A stretch of 64,000 nt of DNA, taken from contig OZ245940.1 in NCBI GenBank assembly GCA_965230045.1, positions 620,001 through 684,000 of the forward strand. Reading direction: 5' to 3'. This DNA is from G963662905 sp965230045. GTDB taxonomy: Bacteria > Bacteroidota > Bacteroidia > Bacteroidales > WRLA01. The position numbers and the translations under genes were made by a program. Positions 43,113 to 52,507 of this stretch are shown piece by piece (position 1 is the first letter of the stretch; the number at the start of each line of letters is the position of its first letter). The notes beneath the pieces are model-generated. The model ran no database searches. It saw only the letters and a list, made by a program, of their open reading frames with translations, and was not told where the DNA came from.

Positions 43113-44429
43113 CTATACCCAACTGATTTGTTCCCGAACCGGTGCATCTTCCACCGAACGCACCACCAATTGCAGGGTTCTGCGGCTTTTTTGTTCCAGC
43201 AGGATTTCCTTTCCTTCCTTGGCTTTTCGTTCACTTTCAGCATCAAAATAACGGATATTTAACAAGCGAACCGGATGGTTATAACGGATCCTGAAATTTT
43301 TCTTCAGCGCGCGCATGAGTTTCTCTACCTTTATTTCATCATAATCAAAACATAAGGAAAGGCTGGTAGCCGAATTTTGCATCATATGCACGCGAATACC
43401 GGTTTTACTGAGCTGGTTGTATATTTTATGGATGTCCTGCTCGCTGATAAAGCTCAGGTCGTTGGTGTTGATGGAAAACAAAACCTGTCGGAAACGCGCT
43501 GTATAGCAGGGTGGTAATTTGACTTCTTCTTCAAAGTGACTGATCAGTGTTCCTTTTTTTTGAGGCTCCAGAAAAGATTTCAAATAAAGTGGTATTTTTT
43601 TGTCGTGAACCGGACGTATTGTTTTGGGATGCAGGATTTTAGCGCCATAATAAACCAGTTCAATGGCTTCGGGATAGGGCAATTTCTCCAGTAAAACCGT
43701 ATCGTCCATCAGGTTGGGGTCAGCATTCAGGAAACCGGGAACATCTTTCCAGATGATGAGCCTGTCGGCATCCATGGCATCAGCGAAAATAGCGGCACTG
43801 TAATCGGAACCTTCCCTTCCCAGCGTAGTGGTTGTCCCGTTGGATGAGGATGCAATAAAACCCTGAGTTATAATGATATTCGATTTCGAGATCGCATCGG
43901 CTTTGTTTTGCAGCATTTTGATTTTGCCCCGGGTCTGCGACATATTCACAGTGGCGTTCCGAAATTCCGGGCATGTTTCTATGTATTTGCGTGCATCGGC
44001 AAAAATCATTTCCAAACCCAATTTCTGTAAAAATGAATATACAATAAGTGTACTAAAAAGCTCCCCGTACGCTACGATTTGCGCATATGTATAATCGTAA
44101 ATTGTTATAGTTTCATCTGTGTTTGTAACAATATCATTAAGTTGTTTTGCCAACTGAAAGAATTCATTTTCAGCACGTGTTTTGCTGCATTCCAGCTCTT
44201 GAAAGACTTTTTTATGTGCTTCAATGACACTTGCCAGAAGTTTTTTGGCTTTTCCCTTATTTCTATTCATTAATTGCTCAACGATTTCTTCCAGGGCATT
44301 GGTGTTTTTCCCCATAGCCGAAGCTACTATTAGGCGCGGCTTTTGGGGTGCTTTAAGTATTATTTTGCCGATATTTCGGATTGCTGCAGCGTCTTTTATT
44401 GATGCGCCGCCAATTTTATAAATATCCAT
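43113..44429 (-). CDS. lysC: Aspartate kinase, monofunctional
   Basis: Phosphorylates aspartate at the head of the lysine, threonine, methionine and diaminopimelate pathways. The 438-aa protein has the amino-acid kinase N terminus YKIGGASIKD (usually KFGGTS; here Ile and Ala), the substrate segment TLGREGSDYSAA and VPGFLNADPN, and two ACT domains at about 300-438 for allosteric control. The start is ATG 44429. The longer frame's TTG at 44450 lies inside the TACCTTTG promoter box. It is convergent with the radical SAM gene. Confidence 0.9.
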   Translation of the reverse strand: MDIYKIGGASIKDAAAIRNIGKIILKAPQKPRLIVASAMGKNTNALEEIVEQLMNRNKGKAKKLLASVIEAHKKVFQELECSKTRAENEFFQLAKQLNDIVTNTDETITIYDYTYAQIVAYGELFSTLIVYSFLQKLGLEMIFADARKYIETCPEFRNATVNMSQTRGKIKMLQNKADAISKSNIIITQGFIASSSNGTTTTLGREGSDYSAAIFADAMDADRLIIWKDVPGFLNADPNLMDDTVLLEKLPYPEAIELVYYGAKILHPKTIRPVHDKKIPLYLKSFLEPQKKGTLISHFEEEVKLPPCYTARFRQVLFSINTNDLSFISEQDIHKIYNQLSKTGIRVHMMQNSATSLSLCFDYDEIKVEKLMRALKKNFRIRYNHPVRLLNIRYFDAESERKAKEGKEILLEQKSRRTLQLVVRSVEDAPVREQISWV

Positions 44430-44447
44430 TGTTATAATTTTAATCGA

Positions 44448-44455
44448 CAAAGGTA
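44448..44455 (-). promoter_or_regulatory. Putative -7 box (TACCTTTG) of lysC
   Basis: A TAnnTTTG match on the minus strand that contains the apparent upstream TTG start, so it decides for the ATG at 44429. Confidence 0.5.
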
Positions 44456-44596
44456 TTATAAATTTAACTGATCTTGTAATGGTTGTAATATTTATTTATT
44501 TACGAAAGACCCTGTTGTTTATCGGGCAGACCGACAAGTCATGAAGAGTTTGGGAAAATATGGCAAGATTTCCATTCCCATTTATTTCGTGCTTAG

Positions 44597-44604
44597 TACA
44601 TTTG
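44597..44604 (+). promoter_or_regulatory. Putative -7 box (TACATTTG) of mfd
   Basis: A TAnnTTTG match that would put transcription start near 44611, downstream of the ATG at 44541 and just before the in-frame GTG at 44622. Confidence 0.45.
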
Positions 44605-44621
44605 CAACAAAATTGTTATTC

Positions 44622-47600
44622 GTGGTAGAACAGGATTTATTGGCATTATTCAGGAAAAATCCCAAAATCGGGGAAATCAGCAGAATATTTAAAGAAGATG
44701 ATCAAATGCATATCGCACTGAAAGGGCTCAGTGGATCATCTCAGGCTGTTTATGCAGCAGCACTTTTCAAAGAAATCCGGGGCATGCAGCTTTTTATCAT
44801 GCCCGAAAAAGAGCAGGCCGCATATTTTTATAATGATCTCGAGAATCTTTTTGGCGAAAGGGATATGCCTTTCGACCAAAGGCGCATTTTGTTTTTCCCG
44901 GCCAGTTCGCGAAAAGCCTATGGCACCGAAAAAACCGACAATTCCAATGTGGTGCTGCGTGCCGAGGTGCTCAACAAAATCTCAACTATTGGCAAGGATT
45001 TGATCATCGTGAGCTATCCGGAAGCAATGGCCGAAAAAGTTGTGAGCAAGAAATTCCTGAAAGCCAAAACCCTGACTTTGCGTGTGGACGAAGAAATTGG
45101 TCAGGAGCTGATCATTGACCAACTGATGGAATATGGCTTTGAGCGGGTCGATTTTGTGATTGGCCCCGGACAGTTCAGCCTGCGCGGCGGCATTATTGAT
45201 GTGTTTTCATTCAGTAGCGATTTGCCATACCGGATTAGTTTCTTTGGCGATGAAATTGAATCCATCCGCAGTTTTAAACCTGCCGACCAGCTTTCGGTAA
45301 AAAGCCTGAACCGTATTTCACTGATGCCGGATATTCAGGACAGCATACAAACCGAAAAGCGCGAGCCCTTGCTTCAATATCTGCCCGAACGCACTTTGGT
45401 CTGGATTGATGAAGCGGAGTTTTGTGCCGACCGTATCCAAAAGCAGTTTGGAGCAGTTCGTAAAGCATATAATGAACTGGATGGTGAAGTGGAACATCTG
45501 AGGCCGGAGGAATTATTTGACCAAAAGGAAGGTTTCCTCAGCGACCTGAAAGCCTTTCGGATTATAGAAACGGGCATCAAAGCTTCATTTTCACAAAAAG
45601 AAATCCGTTTCAACACGCGCCCCCAACCTTCTTTTAATAAGAATTTCGATTTCCTTTTAAAACATCTGCGCGAAAACCATCAACTGCGCATCCAAACCCT
45701 GATTTGTTCGGCCAACCAAAGGCAGCTCAAGCGCATTGAACAAATTTTTGAAGATTTGCGCGAGAAGGAAATGAGCGAAGAAGCCACTCCCTACAAAAGC
45801 CTGAATATCGACCTGCACGAGGGCTTTGAAGATGAGGATGTAAAATTGGCGCTTTTTACAGATCATCAGATATTTGACCGCTACCACCGGTTCCGCCTGC
45901 GCGATAATTTCAGCGCCCGCGAAAGTATTACGCTCAAAGAAATCTACAACCTGCAAAAGGGGGATTTCGTAACGCATATCGATCATGGCGTCGGGCGTTT
46001 TGATGGGCTCGAAACAATAGAAAATAACGGCAAGCGACAAGAAGTCATCCGTTTGATTTACCGCAATAATGACCTTTTGTATGTGAGCATTCATTCCCTC
46101 CACCGTATTGCTAAATATGTGGGCAAGGAGGGAACCGAGCCTTCGCTGAACAAACTGGGCACCAAAAGCTGGGAAAACACCAAGTCAAAAACCCGCAAAA
46201 AGGTTAAAGATATTGCCCGCGAGCTGATTAAGCTTTATGCCAAAAGGCGCGCGGCCAAAGGTTTTGCTTTTACACCGGATACCTATATGCAGCACGAACT
46301 GGAAGCCAGTTTTATCTACGAAGATACGCCCGATCAGCTCAAATCAACACAAGCTGTAAAACAGGATATGGAAGCCGATTTCCCTATGGACCGTTTGGTT
46401 TGCGGTGATGTGGGCTTTGGCAAAACCGAAGTTGCCATTCGGGCGGCTTTCAAGGCTGTAGCCGACAGCAAGCAAGTGGCCGTACTTGTGCCAACTACAA
46501 TTCTGGCATTGCAGCATTATCATACTTTCTCTGAACGCCTGAAGGATTTTCCCTGCACCATCGATTATTTGAACCGTTTTAAATCTTCTGCCAAACAAAA
46601 AGAAACCATTCAGAAACTCAAAAGTGGTGAAATTGATATCATCATCGGGACGCACCGCCTGATTGGAAAAGATGTGCAGTTTAAAGACCTTGGATTGCTT
46701 GTTGTGGATGAAGAACAGAAGTTTGGCGTGGCGGCAAAAGACAAATTGAAGAACCTGCGCGTAAATGTAGATACGCTTACCCTTACGGCCACGCCAATTC
46801 CGCGGACCTTGCAGTTTTCTATGATGGGAGCCCGCGATCTTTCTGCCATCAATACACCGCCGGCAAACCGCCAGCCGGTGCAAACAGAAATCGTTCCTTT
46901 TAACGAACAGCTTATCCGAAATGCCATCATGTTTGAAGTGAACCGTGGCGGACAGGTCTTTTTTGTGCACAACCGGGTACAGAACATTCCAGATGTTGCC
47001 GGAATGATCCAACGTTTTTGTCCGGATGTGAAAATTGCCGTGGCGCATGGCCAGATGGAAGGAAAGAAACTGGAACAGATTATGGTCGATTTTATTGATC
47101 ACGAATTTGATGTGCTGATTGCTACGACCATTATCGAATCCGGTTTGGACATCCCAAATGTAAATACCATCCTCATCAATGATGCTTATAATCACGGTTT
47201 AAGTGATCTGCACCAGTTGCGCGGCAGGGTAGGGCGCTCCAATAAAAAGGCGTTTTGCTATTTGTTGTCGCCACCGCTTTCTTCCCTTACGGATGATGCC
47301 CGTAAACGCCTGAAAGCCATCGAAGAATTTTCAAATCTCGGCGGTGGGTTCAGCATCGCAATGCGCGATTTGGATATCCGTGGCGCCGGAAACCTCCTGG
47401 GCGGTGAGCAAAGCGGTTTTATCAGCGAAATCGGTTTTGAGATGTACCAGAAAATCCTGGATGAAGCAGTGCAGGACCTGAAACGCAATGAGTTCAGCGA
47501 TGTTTATGCCGATCAGCAAGAGGATTTAAACCGTGTGGACTGCCAGATTGAAACAGATCTTGAAATCCTGCTGCCCGTGGACTATGTTTCCAACATCACC

Positions 47601-47987
47601 GAAAGGCTGATTCTTTATAAAGAACTTGACAGTTTGAAAAACGATGACGAGCTCAAGGGCTTTGAAAACCGTTTGGCCGATCGTTTCGGAACCGTTCCGC
47701 AAGCGGCCAAAGATTTGATGATGACGCTGCGTTTGCGTTGGTTGGCAGGTGGTCTGGGTATAGAGAAACTGATCCTAAAACAGAAAAAGCTGATTGCACA
47801 GTTTGTGAGCAATCCCGAATCCACATTTTTTGAGGGAGAAGTCTTTCAGAATATCCTCCTACAGGTGCAAAGCAACCCGCAGAATTGCCGCCTGAAAGAA
47901 ACCAAAGGAAGCCTACGCCTGGTTTTTGCCGGAGTGGAAACTGTTGATGCAGCCTTTGAGGTGTTGGAAAGGCTTAAAATACAATAA
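44622..47987 (+). CDS. mfd: Transcription-repair coupling factor
   Basis: Removes RNA polymerase stalled at DNA lesions and recruits the UvrABC excision system. The protein is about 1121 aa from the GTG at 44622, which fits the family; an ATG at 44541 would add 27 atypical residues and lies upstream of a promoter box. Domain order: UvrB-homology region (GSSQAVYAAALF, FFPASSRKAYG), CarD-like RNA polymerase interaction domain (GDFVTHIDHGVGRFDGLE), helicase domain with Walker A GDVGFGKT (Lys601) and DEEQ box, the SF2 C-terminal half (GRVGRSNKKAFCYLL), and the regulatory D7 domain. Convergent with queG, 19 bp apart. Confidence 0.95.
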   Translation: MVEQDLLALFRKNPKIGEISRIFKEDDQMHIALKGLSGSSQAVYAAALFKEIRGMQLFIMPEKEQAAYFYNDLENLFGERDMPFDQRRILFFPASSRKAYGTEKTDNSNVVLRAEVLNKISTIGKDLIIVSYPEAMAEKVVSKKFLKAKTLTLRVDEEIGQELIIDQLMEYGFERVDFVIGPGQFSLRGGIIDVFSFSSDLPYRISFFGDEIESIRSFKPADQLSVKSLNRISLMPDIQDSIQTEKREPLLQYLPERTLVWIDEAEFCADRIQKQFGAVRKAYNELDGEVEHLRPEELFDQKEGFLSDLKAFRIIETGIKASFSQKEIRFNTRPQPSFNKNFDFLLKHLRENHQLRIQTLICSANQRQLKRIEQIFEDLREKEMSEEATPYKSLNIDLHEGFEDEDVKLALFTDHQIFDRYHRFRLRDNFSARESITLKEIYNLQKGDFVTHIDHGVGRFDGLETIENNGKRQEVIRLIYRNNDLLYVSIHSLHRIAKYVGKEGTEPSLNKLGTKSWENTKSKTRKKVKDIARELIKLYAKRRAAKGFAFTPDTYMQHELEASFIYEDTPDQLKSTQAVKQDMEADFPMDRLVCGDVGFGKTEVAIRAAFKAVADSKQVAVLVPTTILALQHYHTFSERLKDFPCTIDYLNRFKSSAKQKETIQKLKSGEIDIIIGTHRLIGKDVQFKDLGLLVVDEEQKFGVAAKDKLKNLRVNVDTLTLTATPIPRTLQFSMMGARDLSAINTPPANRQPVQTEIVPFNEQLIRNAIMFEVNRGGQVFFVHNRVQNIPDVAGMIQRFCPDVKIAVAHGQMEGKKLEQIMVDFIDHEFDVLIATTIIESGLDIPNVNTILINDAYNHGLSDLHQLRGRVGRSNKKAFCYLLSPPLSSLTDDARKRLKAIEEFSNLGGGFSIAMRDLDIRGAGNLLGGEQSGFISEIGFEMYQKILDEAVQDLKRNEFSDVYADQQEDLNRVDCQIETDLEILLPVDYVSNITERLILYKELDSLKNDDELKGFENRLADRFGTVPQAAKDLMMTLRLRWLAGGLGIEKLILKQKKLIAQFVSNPESTFFEGEVFQNILLQVQSNPQNCRLKETKGSLRLVFAGVETVDAAFEVLERLKIQ

Positions 47988-48006
47988 TGCAGGAAACCTG
48001 ATAAAC

Positions 48007-48933
48007 CTAATCCTCAGCCTGAAAACGGATATTCCGCATCAAACCTGAATATTTTGTACGTTTTACAGCAGATTTTTTGAATAATTTCCGGAAATCATCA
48101 GCGCTGAGGTCCTTCCATTTTTCCTGGTCCATTGCATACAGTTTTTCAGGGGGGAGAAATTTTTCTTCCGCATGTGGCTGGGCTTTACTGTTATGCGGAC
48201 AAACCTCCTGGCAAATGTCACAGCCAAAAATGAAGCCGCCTGTTTTGTTTTTGAAAGCTTCCGGGATTTCATCACGATGCTCAATAGTAAGATATGAAAG
48301 GCATTTGCGCGCATCGAGTTTTCGTGGCGCGATGATTGCCTGAGTAGGGCAGGCATCCATGCAGCGGGTGCATTTTCCGCAAAGGTCACGGCTAAAAGCT
48401 TCATCGGGCTCAATTTCCAGATCGCAGATAATTTCTGCTATAAAAAACCAAGATCCTTTCCCGGGAACGATGAGGTTGCCGTTCTTTCCAATTTGGCCCA
48501 AGCCGGCTTTTACCGCCCAGGCACGTTCCAGCACCGGAGCCGAATCCGTGAAACAACGATAATTAAACGCACCGTATTCTTGTGTCAGTAATGCAACAAG
48601 ATGCCGCATTTTTTCCTTCAGTACATGATGGTAATCCTCTCCATATGCATAACGTGCTAGTTTATAGTTGTTTTCTTTGCGTATTTGCTTTGGTGGAAAA
48701 TAATTATGCAGCAGGACAATGACCGATTTGGCCCCATCAACAAGTTTGGTGGGGTCGCAGCGTTTCTCAAAATGGTTTTCCATATAGGCCATGCTGCCAT
48801 GGAATTGCCTGGCGAGAAATTCCCGAAGATGCGTTTCTTCTTCAACCAAATGATCTGCTCTGGCTATTCCGCATGCATCGAAGCCGGAATTTATTGCTGC
48901 TTTTTTTATGTGTTCTTTCTGGATAAGCATCAT
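48007..48933 (-). CDS. queG: Epoxyqueuosine reductase
   Basis: Cobalamin-dependent last step of queuosine synthesis: reduces epoxyqueuosine to queuosine in tRNA. The 308-aa protein has the N-terminal DUF1730-type domain (MENHFEKRCDPTKLVDGAKSVIVLL, AYGEDYHHVLKEKM, TDSAPVLERAWAVKAGLGQIGKN) and two 4Fe-4S clusters (CGKCTRCMDACPTQAI and CDICQEVCPHN). It lacks the C-terminal HEAT repeats of longer QueG forms, as is common. It has its own promoter on the minus strand. Confidence 0.95.
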   Translation of the reverse strand: MMLIQKEHIKKAAINSGFDACGIARADHLVEEETHLREFLARQFHGSMAYMENHFEKRCDPTKLVDGAKSVIVLLHNYFPPKQIRKENNYKLARYAYGEDYHHVLKEKMRHLVALLTQEYGAFNYRCFTDSAPVLERAWAVKAGLGQIGKNGNLIVPGKGSWFFIAEIICDLEIEPDEAFSRDLCGKCTRCMDACPTQAIIAPRKLDARKCLSYLTIEHRDEIPEAFKNKTGGFIFGCDICQEVCPHNSKAQPHAEEKFLPPEKLYAMDQEKWKDLSADDFRKLFKKSAVKRTKYSGLMRNIRFQAED

Positions 48934-48943
48934 ATCGTATCAG

Positions 48944-48976
48944 CAAATATAATGCAGCTAAGCGAGAATCATGCAA
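48944..48976 (-). promoter_or_regulatory. Bacteroidota-type promoter of queG
   Basis: The minus strand reads TTG (48976-48974), a 22-base spacer and TATATTTG (48951-48944). The predicted leader is only a few bases before the ATG at 48933. Confidence 0.6.
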
Positions 48977-49022
48977 TGATCCAAGGAATTGCATCAGTAC
49001 ATTTTATAAACAGTGAAAATTT

Positions 49023-49885
49023 CTAAGAGATTTTTATCCAAAAAGATCCTCCGTGCCGCTCCACTCCTTCCAGATTATTATGTTCCCATACCGGTGCCAG
49101 CATATCAGATAATTCCTTGTCTTCTGAAATGAAAAAGTTTGGACAAATTGTCTGATACTTTTCAGGATTTGCTAAGATATACATTGCTAATCCATATTGT
49201 TCTGAATATGCCCTTTCGCACATAAACTGTGGATAATCGTAAGGCAGATATATGTCGTGTATATGCACAATAACTCCTTTTTTGAGTTTTGGCAGGATTT
49301 CAAGGAAGAAAACCATGGAATCAGAGTTGGGTAAAATCCGGTGCGAATTATCTATGAATAATATGTCGTTCGCTTCAAGTTGATTAACTATATCATAATC
49401 AGTATCTTCAAAAGGTTTTCTGATTACGGTGTTCGCCAGTTGGTCAATTTCTGCACGAGGATGCGGATCGATAGAGATAATTTCTGTGCTTAAATTATTA
49501 ATTTTTATAGCCATATAGGCCGCTTTGGTAGAGTTTCCGGAGCCTATTTCAAGATACTTTTTTGGTTGATACATTACTATATGTGCATATATCGACATGA
49601 TATCCAGGCCGGGAAGAAATCCGTTATTCCATTCTGGTTTCGAAGGATCGTTTGTGTTTGCTTTACGCTTAATACTCCAAAAAATTTCTTTTTGCTCAAG
49701 AATGTTGTGGATAACCTTTTTATAGGTATCCCTGTTTTTGTTAATTATATTATATAGCTCATTATGAGGCGTTTGCCCCCCCCGTTTACGGTTTTGTTTG
49801 AATACCGGGGCTTCATATTCACTTTATAATCCAAAAACACATTCTGGAATTTTGGGCTCAGGAACCTATATACTGCTTTAATCAT
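49023..49885 (-). pseudogene. Class I SAM-dependent methyltransferase, split by a frameshift in a G8 tract
   Basis: The intact frame from the ATG at 49598 (191 aa) carries the SAM motif YLEIGSGNST and IDPHPRAEID. However, the same frame continues upstream without a start codon through clearly protein-like sequence (QTPHNELYN, PEWNNGFLPGLDI) to a stop at 49824-49826. A second frame starts at ATG 49885 (MIKAVYRFLSPKFQNVFL, KPRY) and runs into a run of eight G (49783-49776 on the minus strand), after which it soon stops. Nine Gs, or six, would join both frames into a 287-aa protein. So the gene is phase variable, recently broken, or mis-sequenced. It lies beside nested-palindrome copy B. The methyl acceptor is unknown. 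Confidence 0.75.
49776..49783 (-). repeat. Homopolymer tract of eight G (minus strand)
   Basis: Eight C on the plus strand, at the exact point where the methyltransferase reading frame must shift. Homopolymer runs of this length are typical slippage sites. Confidence 0.9.
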
Positions 49886-50002
49886 GATTTGAAGGTTTAC
49901 TCAATTTCTAGCTTTTAGTTGTATTATAGCAAAAGTATATAAATATCCTGTTCTATACAGTGAAATCAGAAAAAAATGATTGAATAGATGGGAAAAATTT
50001 TC

Positions 50003-50337
50003 GGTTCTACTAAGAATTTCGTGGGTAACAATAATGTTTGAGAATAATATGCAGATATTTATTAATAAACCATTGATCCCTAACAGATTCCTCCCTTCAC
50101 AAAGCCTTAATCACTTCGTTTGGCTTTGTTCCGGTCGGAATGACGCTGTTTATCAGGCGTTTAAGGCAAATGCGGCGAGGACACAATAGTATATTTTAAA
50201 GACGTCCTCGCCGCATTTGCCTCTTGACTTTATAAAAACGCGTCATTCCGACAAAGTTTTCCGAAGAATGAGGAAACTTTGGAGGAATCTGTTTGAAATA
50301 AGGTAATTTTTCTTTCCACGAAATTCCGTGTAGAACC
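50003..50337. repeat. Nested-palindrome intergenic element, copy B (335 bp)
   Basis: Same ends as copy A (GGTTCTAC 50003-50010, GTAGAACC 50330-50337) and the same orientation of flanks. It keeps the AGATTCCTCC/GGAGGAATCT and CGGAATGACG/GTCATTCCGAC pairs. The core differs. Perfect 19-bp arms (50164-50182 and 50204-50222, AGGCAAATGCGGCGAGGAC and its complement) enclose a 21-nt AT-rich loop with no REP-like sequence. It occupies most of the 459-bp gap between the methyltransferase and ruvB and ends 7 bp from the ruvB stop codon. Confidence 0.9.
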
Positions 50338-50344
50338 AAATTTT

Positions 50345-51376
50345 TTAAATATTATTAAATAGATCGGGTTGACTGCTGTTTAAATTTTTCCCCAGATGCT
50401 TAAAAGCTTTCTCTGTAACTTCGCGGCCACGCGGTGTGCGCATGATATAACCTTCCTGGATCAGAAAGGGTTCGTAAACTTCTTCAATGGTTCCTGAATC
50501 TTCGCCAACGGCTGTGGCAATGGTGGTAATTCCTACCGGTCCGCCTTTAAATTTTTCGATGATGGTGCTCAAAATGCGGTTATCCATTTCATCGAGGCCG
50601 TTCATATCTACATTGAGCGCTGCCAAACCGAACTGTGCAATTTTCAGTTCAATAGTGCCATTACTTTTTATTTGTGCAAAATCGCGGATGCGGCGCAGCA
50701 GCAAGTTTGCAATACGAGGTGTTCCGCGGCTGCGGCGTGCTATTTCAAATGCGGCATCTTCGGTAATCGGCACCTTGAGGATGCCGGCTGCCCGTTCAAC
50801 AATATGTGCCAGGGTTTCGGTATTATAATAATTGAGCCGCGAATTGATGCCAAAACGCGAGCGCAAAGGAGCAGTAAGCAGCCCGCTTCTTGTTGTGGCG
50901 CCAACCAGGGTAAAAGGGCTGATTTCGATTTGTACACTGCGTGCATTGGGACCGGTTTCGATCATAATATCGATGCGATAGTCTTCCATGGCCGAATAGA
51001 GGTATTCTTCCACTATGGGGCTTAGCCGGTGGATTTCATCAATAAATAGAACATCATTGGATTCAAGGTTGGTCAGCAGTCCGGCAAGGTCGCCGGGTTT
51101 GTCCAAAACAGGCCCTGAAGTCATTTTAATATTGACCCCCAGCTCGTTGGCTATGATATATGACAGGGTTGTTTTGCCAAGGCCGGGAGGGCCATGCAAT
51201 AAAACGTGATCCAATGCTTCGCCTCGCTGCCGTGCTGCCGAAACAAAAATATCGAGGTTTTCCACTACCTTGGGCTGTCCGGCAAAATCTTCGAAAGCAG
51301 AAGGCCGCAAAACTTTTTCAATTTCTTTCTCTCCTGTACTTAGCTGATTTCCGCTGGCATCGAGATTTTCATTCAT
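50345..51376 (-). CDS. ruvB: Holliday junction branch-migration ATPase
   Basis: AAA+ motor that, with RuvA, drives branch migration of Holliday junctions. The 343-aa protein has Walker A GPPGLGKT (62-69), Walker B with the DEIH box (113-116), the sensor and arginine-finger region GATTRSGLLTAPLRSRFG and the C-terminal winged helix (RTPRGREVTEKAFKHLG). ruvA begins at 63549 in this window, so the two genes are 12 kb apart and not an operon. A TACTTTTG box on the minus strand at 51455-51462 may be its -7 element. Confidence 0.96.
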   Translation of the reverse strand: MNENLDASGNQLSTGEKEIEKVLRPSAFEDFAGQPKVVENLDIFVSAARQRGEALDHVLLHGPPGLGKTTLSYIIANELGVNIKMTSGPVLDKPGDLAGLLTNLESNDVLFIDEIHRLSPIVEEYLYSAMEDYRIDIMIETGPNARSVQIEISPFTLVGATTRSGLLTAPLRSRFGINSRLNYYNTETLAHIVERAAGILKVPITEDAAFEIARRSRGTPRIANLLLRRIRDFAQIKSNGTIELKIAQFGLAALNVDMNGLDEMDNRILSTIIEKFKGGPVGITTIATAVGEDSGTIEEVYEPFLIQEGYIMRTPRGREVTEKAFKHLGKNLNSSQPDLFNNI

Positions 51377-51576
51377 ATTAAATCATTATTAAACAGGAAA
51401 TTAAAACGAAGCAATTTGCTGTTGTTGCTTTGGTTGCTGCTTTTTTCCCGAGAACAAAAGTAGTAAATTTCCCACGAAGCGAAATTGCATCCTGAGGCAA
51501 TTAATATTGATTTTTCTTGTGTACTTATCCGATATTTCTTACATTAGCAAAGAACAATATCAGAAAGGGCTAAGCT

Positions 51577-52401
51577 ATGAAAAAAATACTCGTTGCAATG
51601 GATTTATCGCAGGGTTCACTGCATGCCCTGAAGTATGCTGTCGGTCTTGCGAATCAAATGGGAGCAGGTTTAACGATGATGTGGGTCGATGACCAGATCG
51701 GCGAATTGAACCTTTATAAAGGATCCAAAATTAACTATCGTAAAGATGACCGTAAAAACTTTGATGAACTTGTTAGGGAATACAGTCCCTTAATGGGAAA
51801 AGGGAAGCTTGATTACAAACTGAAGCACGGTAAAGTTTATAAGGAAATTGCCTTTTATGCCGGTCAGAACGATATTGATTTAGTTATAGTAGGCTCACAT
51901 GGCGTAAGTGGTTTTGAGCAATACTGGATTGGGAGCAATGCATACCGGATCGTGACACATGCCCCCTGCCCCGTGATCAGCGTGCGCTGCAGTTTTACGG
52001 CAGATAAGCCGCTAAAGCGAATTGTTTTTCCTGTTGATAATACAGGAAGTACAAGCCAGAAATCTGATTCGGTAAGCCGACTTGCAGCAGCTTGTGGAGC
52101 AGAAGTATTGGTGCTACAGCTCTATAAAACAAATTTAAAAACAATTCGTCGAAAGGTTGATGAATATACGCATAAGGCTGAAGCCAGTTTTCGCAATGCG
52201 GATGTTGCGTATTCTGTTCATTGCCTTGAAACTCATAATCCAACGAGTTCAATTATGAGTTTTGCACGAAAAATGAAAGCAGACCTTATAGCCATTATGA
52301 CCGAACAGGATACATCAGAGGCAAATGTGATGATGGGCACTATTGCGCAGCAATTAGTGAACCATTCCGAATGGCCAGTATTGAGTGTGCAGTCAAAATA
52401 A
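51577..52401 (+). CDS. Universal stress protein, tandem UspA domains (first)
   Basis: A 274-aa cytoplasmic protein with two UspA domains. The N-terminal domain (about 1-142) keeps the ATP-binding signature G-x2-G-x9-G-S (GSHGVSGFEQYWIGS). The second domain (about 145-274) has lost it (TEQDTSEANVMMGT). Usp proteins help survival under starvation, redox or antibiotic stress. It begins a run with a SPOR protein and a second, paralogous Usp gene. Confidence 0.9.
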   Translation: MKKILVAMDLSQGSLHALKYAVGLANQMGAGLTMMWVDDQIGELNLYKGSKINYRKDDRKNFDELVREYSPLMGKGKLDYKLKHGKVYKEIAFYAGQNDIDLVIVGSHGVSGFEQYWIGSNAYRIVTHAPCPVISVRCSFTADKPLKRIVFPVDNTGSTSQKSDSVSRLAAACGAEVLVLQLYKTNLKTIRRKVDEYTHKAEASFRNADVAYSVHCLETHNPTSSIMSFARKMKADLIAIMTEQDTSEANVMMGTIAQQLVNHSEWPVLSVQSK

Positions 52402-52424
52402 AGCCCAGACAATACTAATTTGGT

Positions 52425-52432
52425 TATTTTTG
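52425..52432 (+). promoter_or_regulatory. Putative -7 box (TATTTTTG) of the SPOR-usp genes
   Basis: A TAnnTTTG match 75 bases before the SPOR gene start; no -33 TTG at a good distance. Confidence 0.4.
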
Positions 52433-52507
52433 TACGTTATTGTAATGGTGCTTTCTGGTTGGATCTAATTGGATTACAAACCGGGTACATATTAATTGAT
52501 CGGAACT

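Noticed and set aside
46344..47195. 283-codon frame antisense to mfd
   Set aside because: It lies entirely within the helicase domain of mfd on the opposite strand and resembles no protein.
47991..48003. Short inverted repeat CAGGAAACCTG between mfd and queG as a terminator
   Set aside because: The stem is only 4 bp with no T run, too weak to support.
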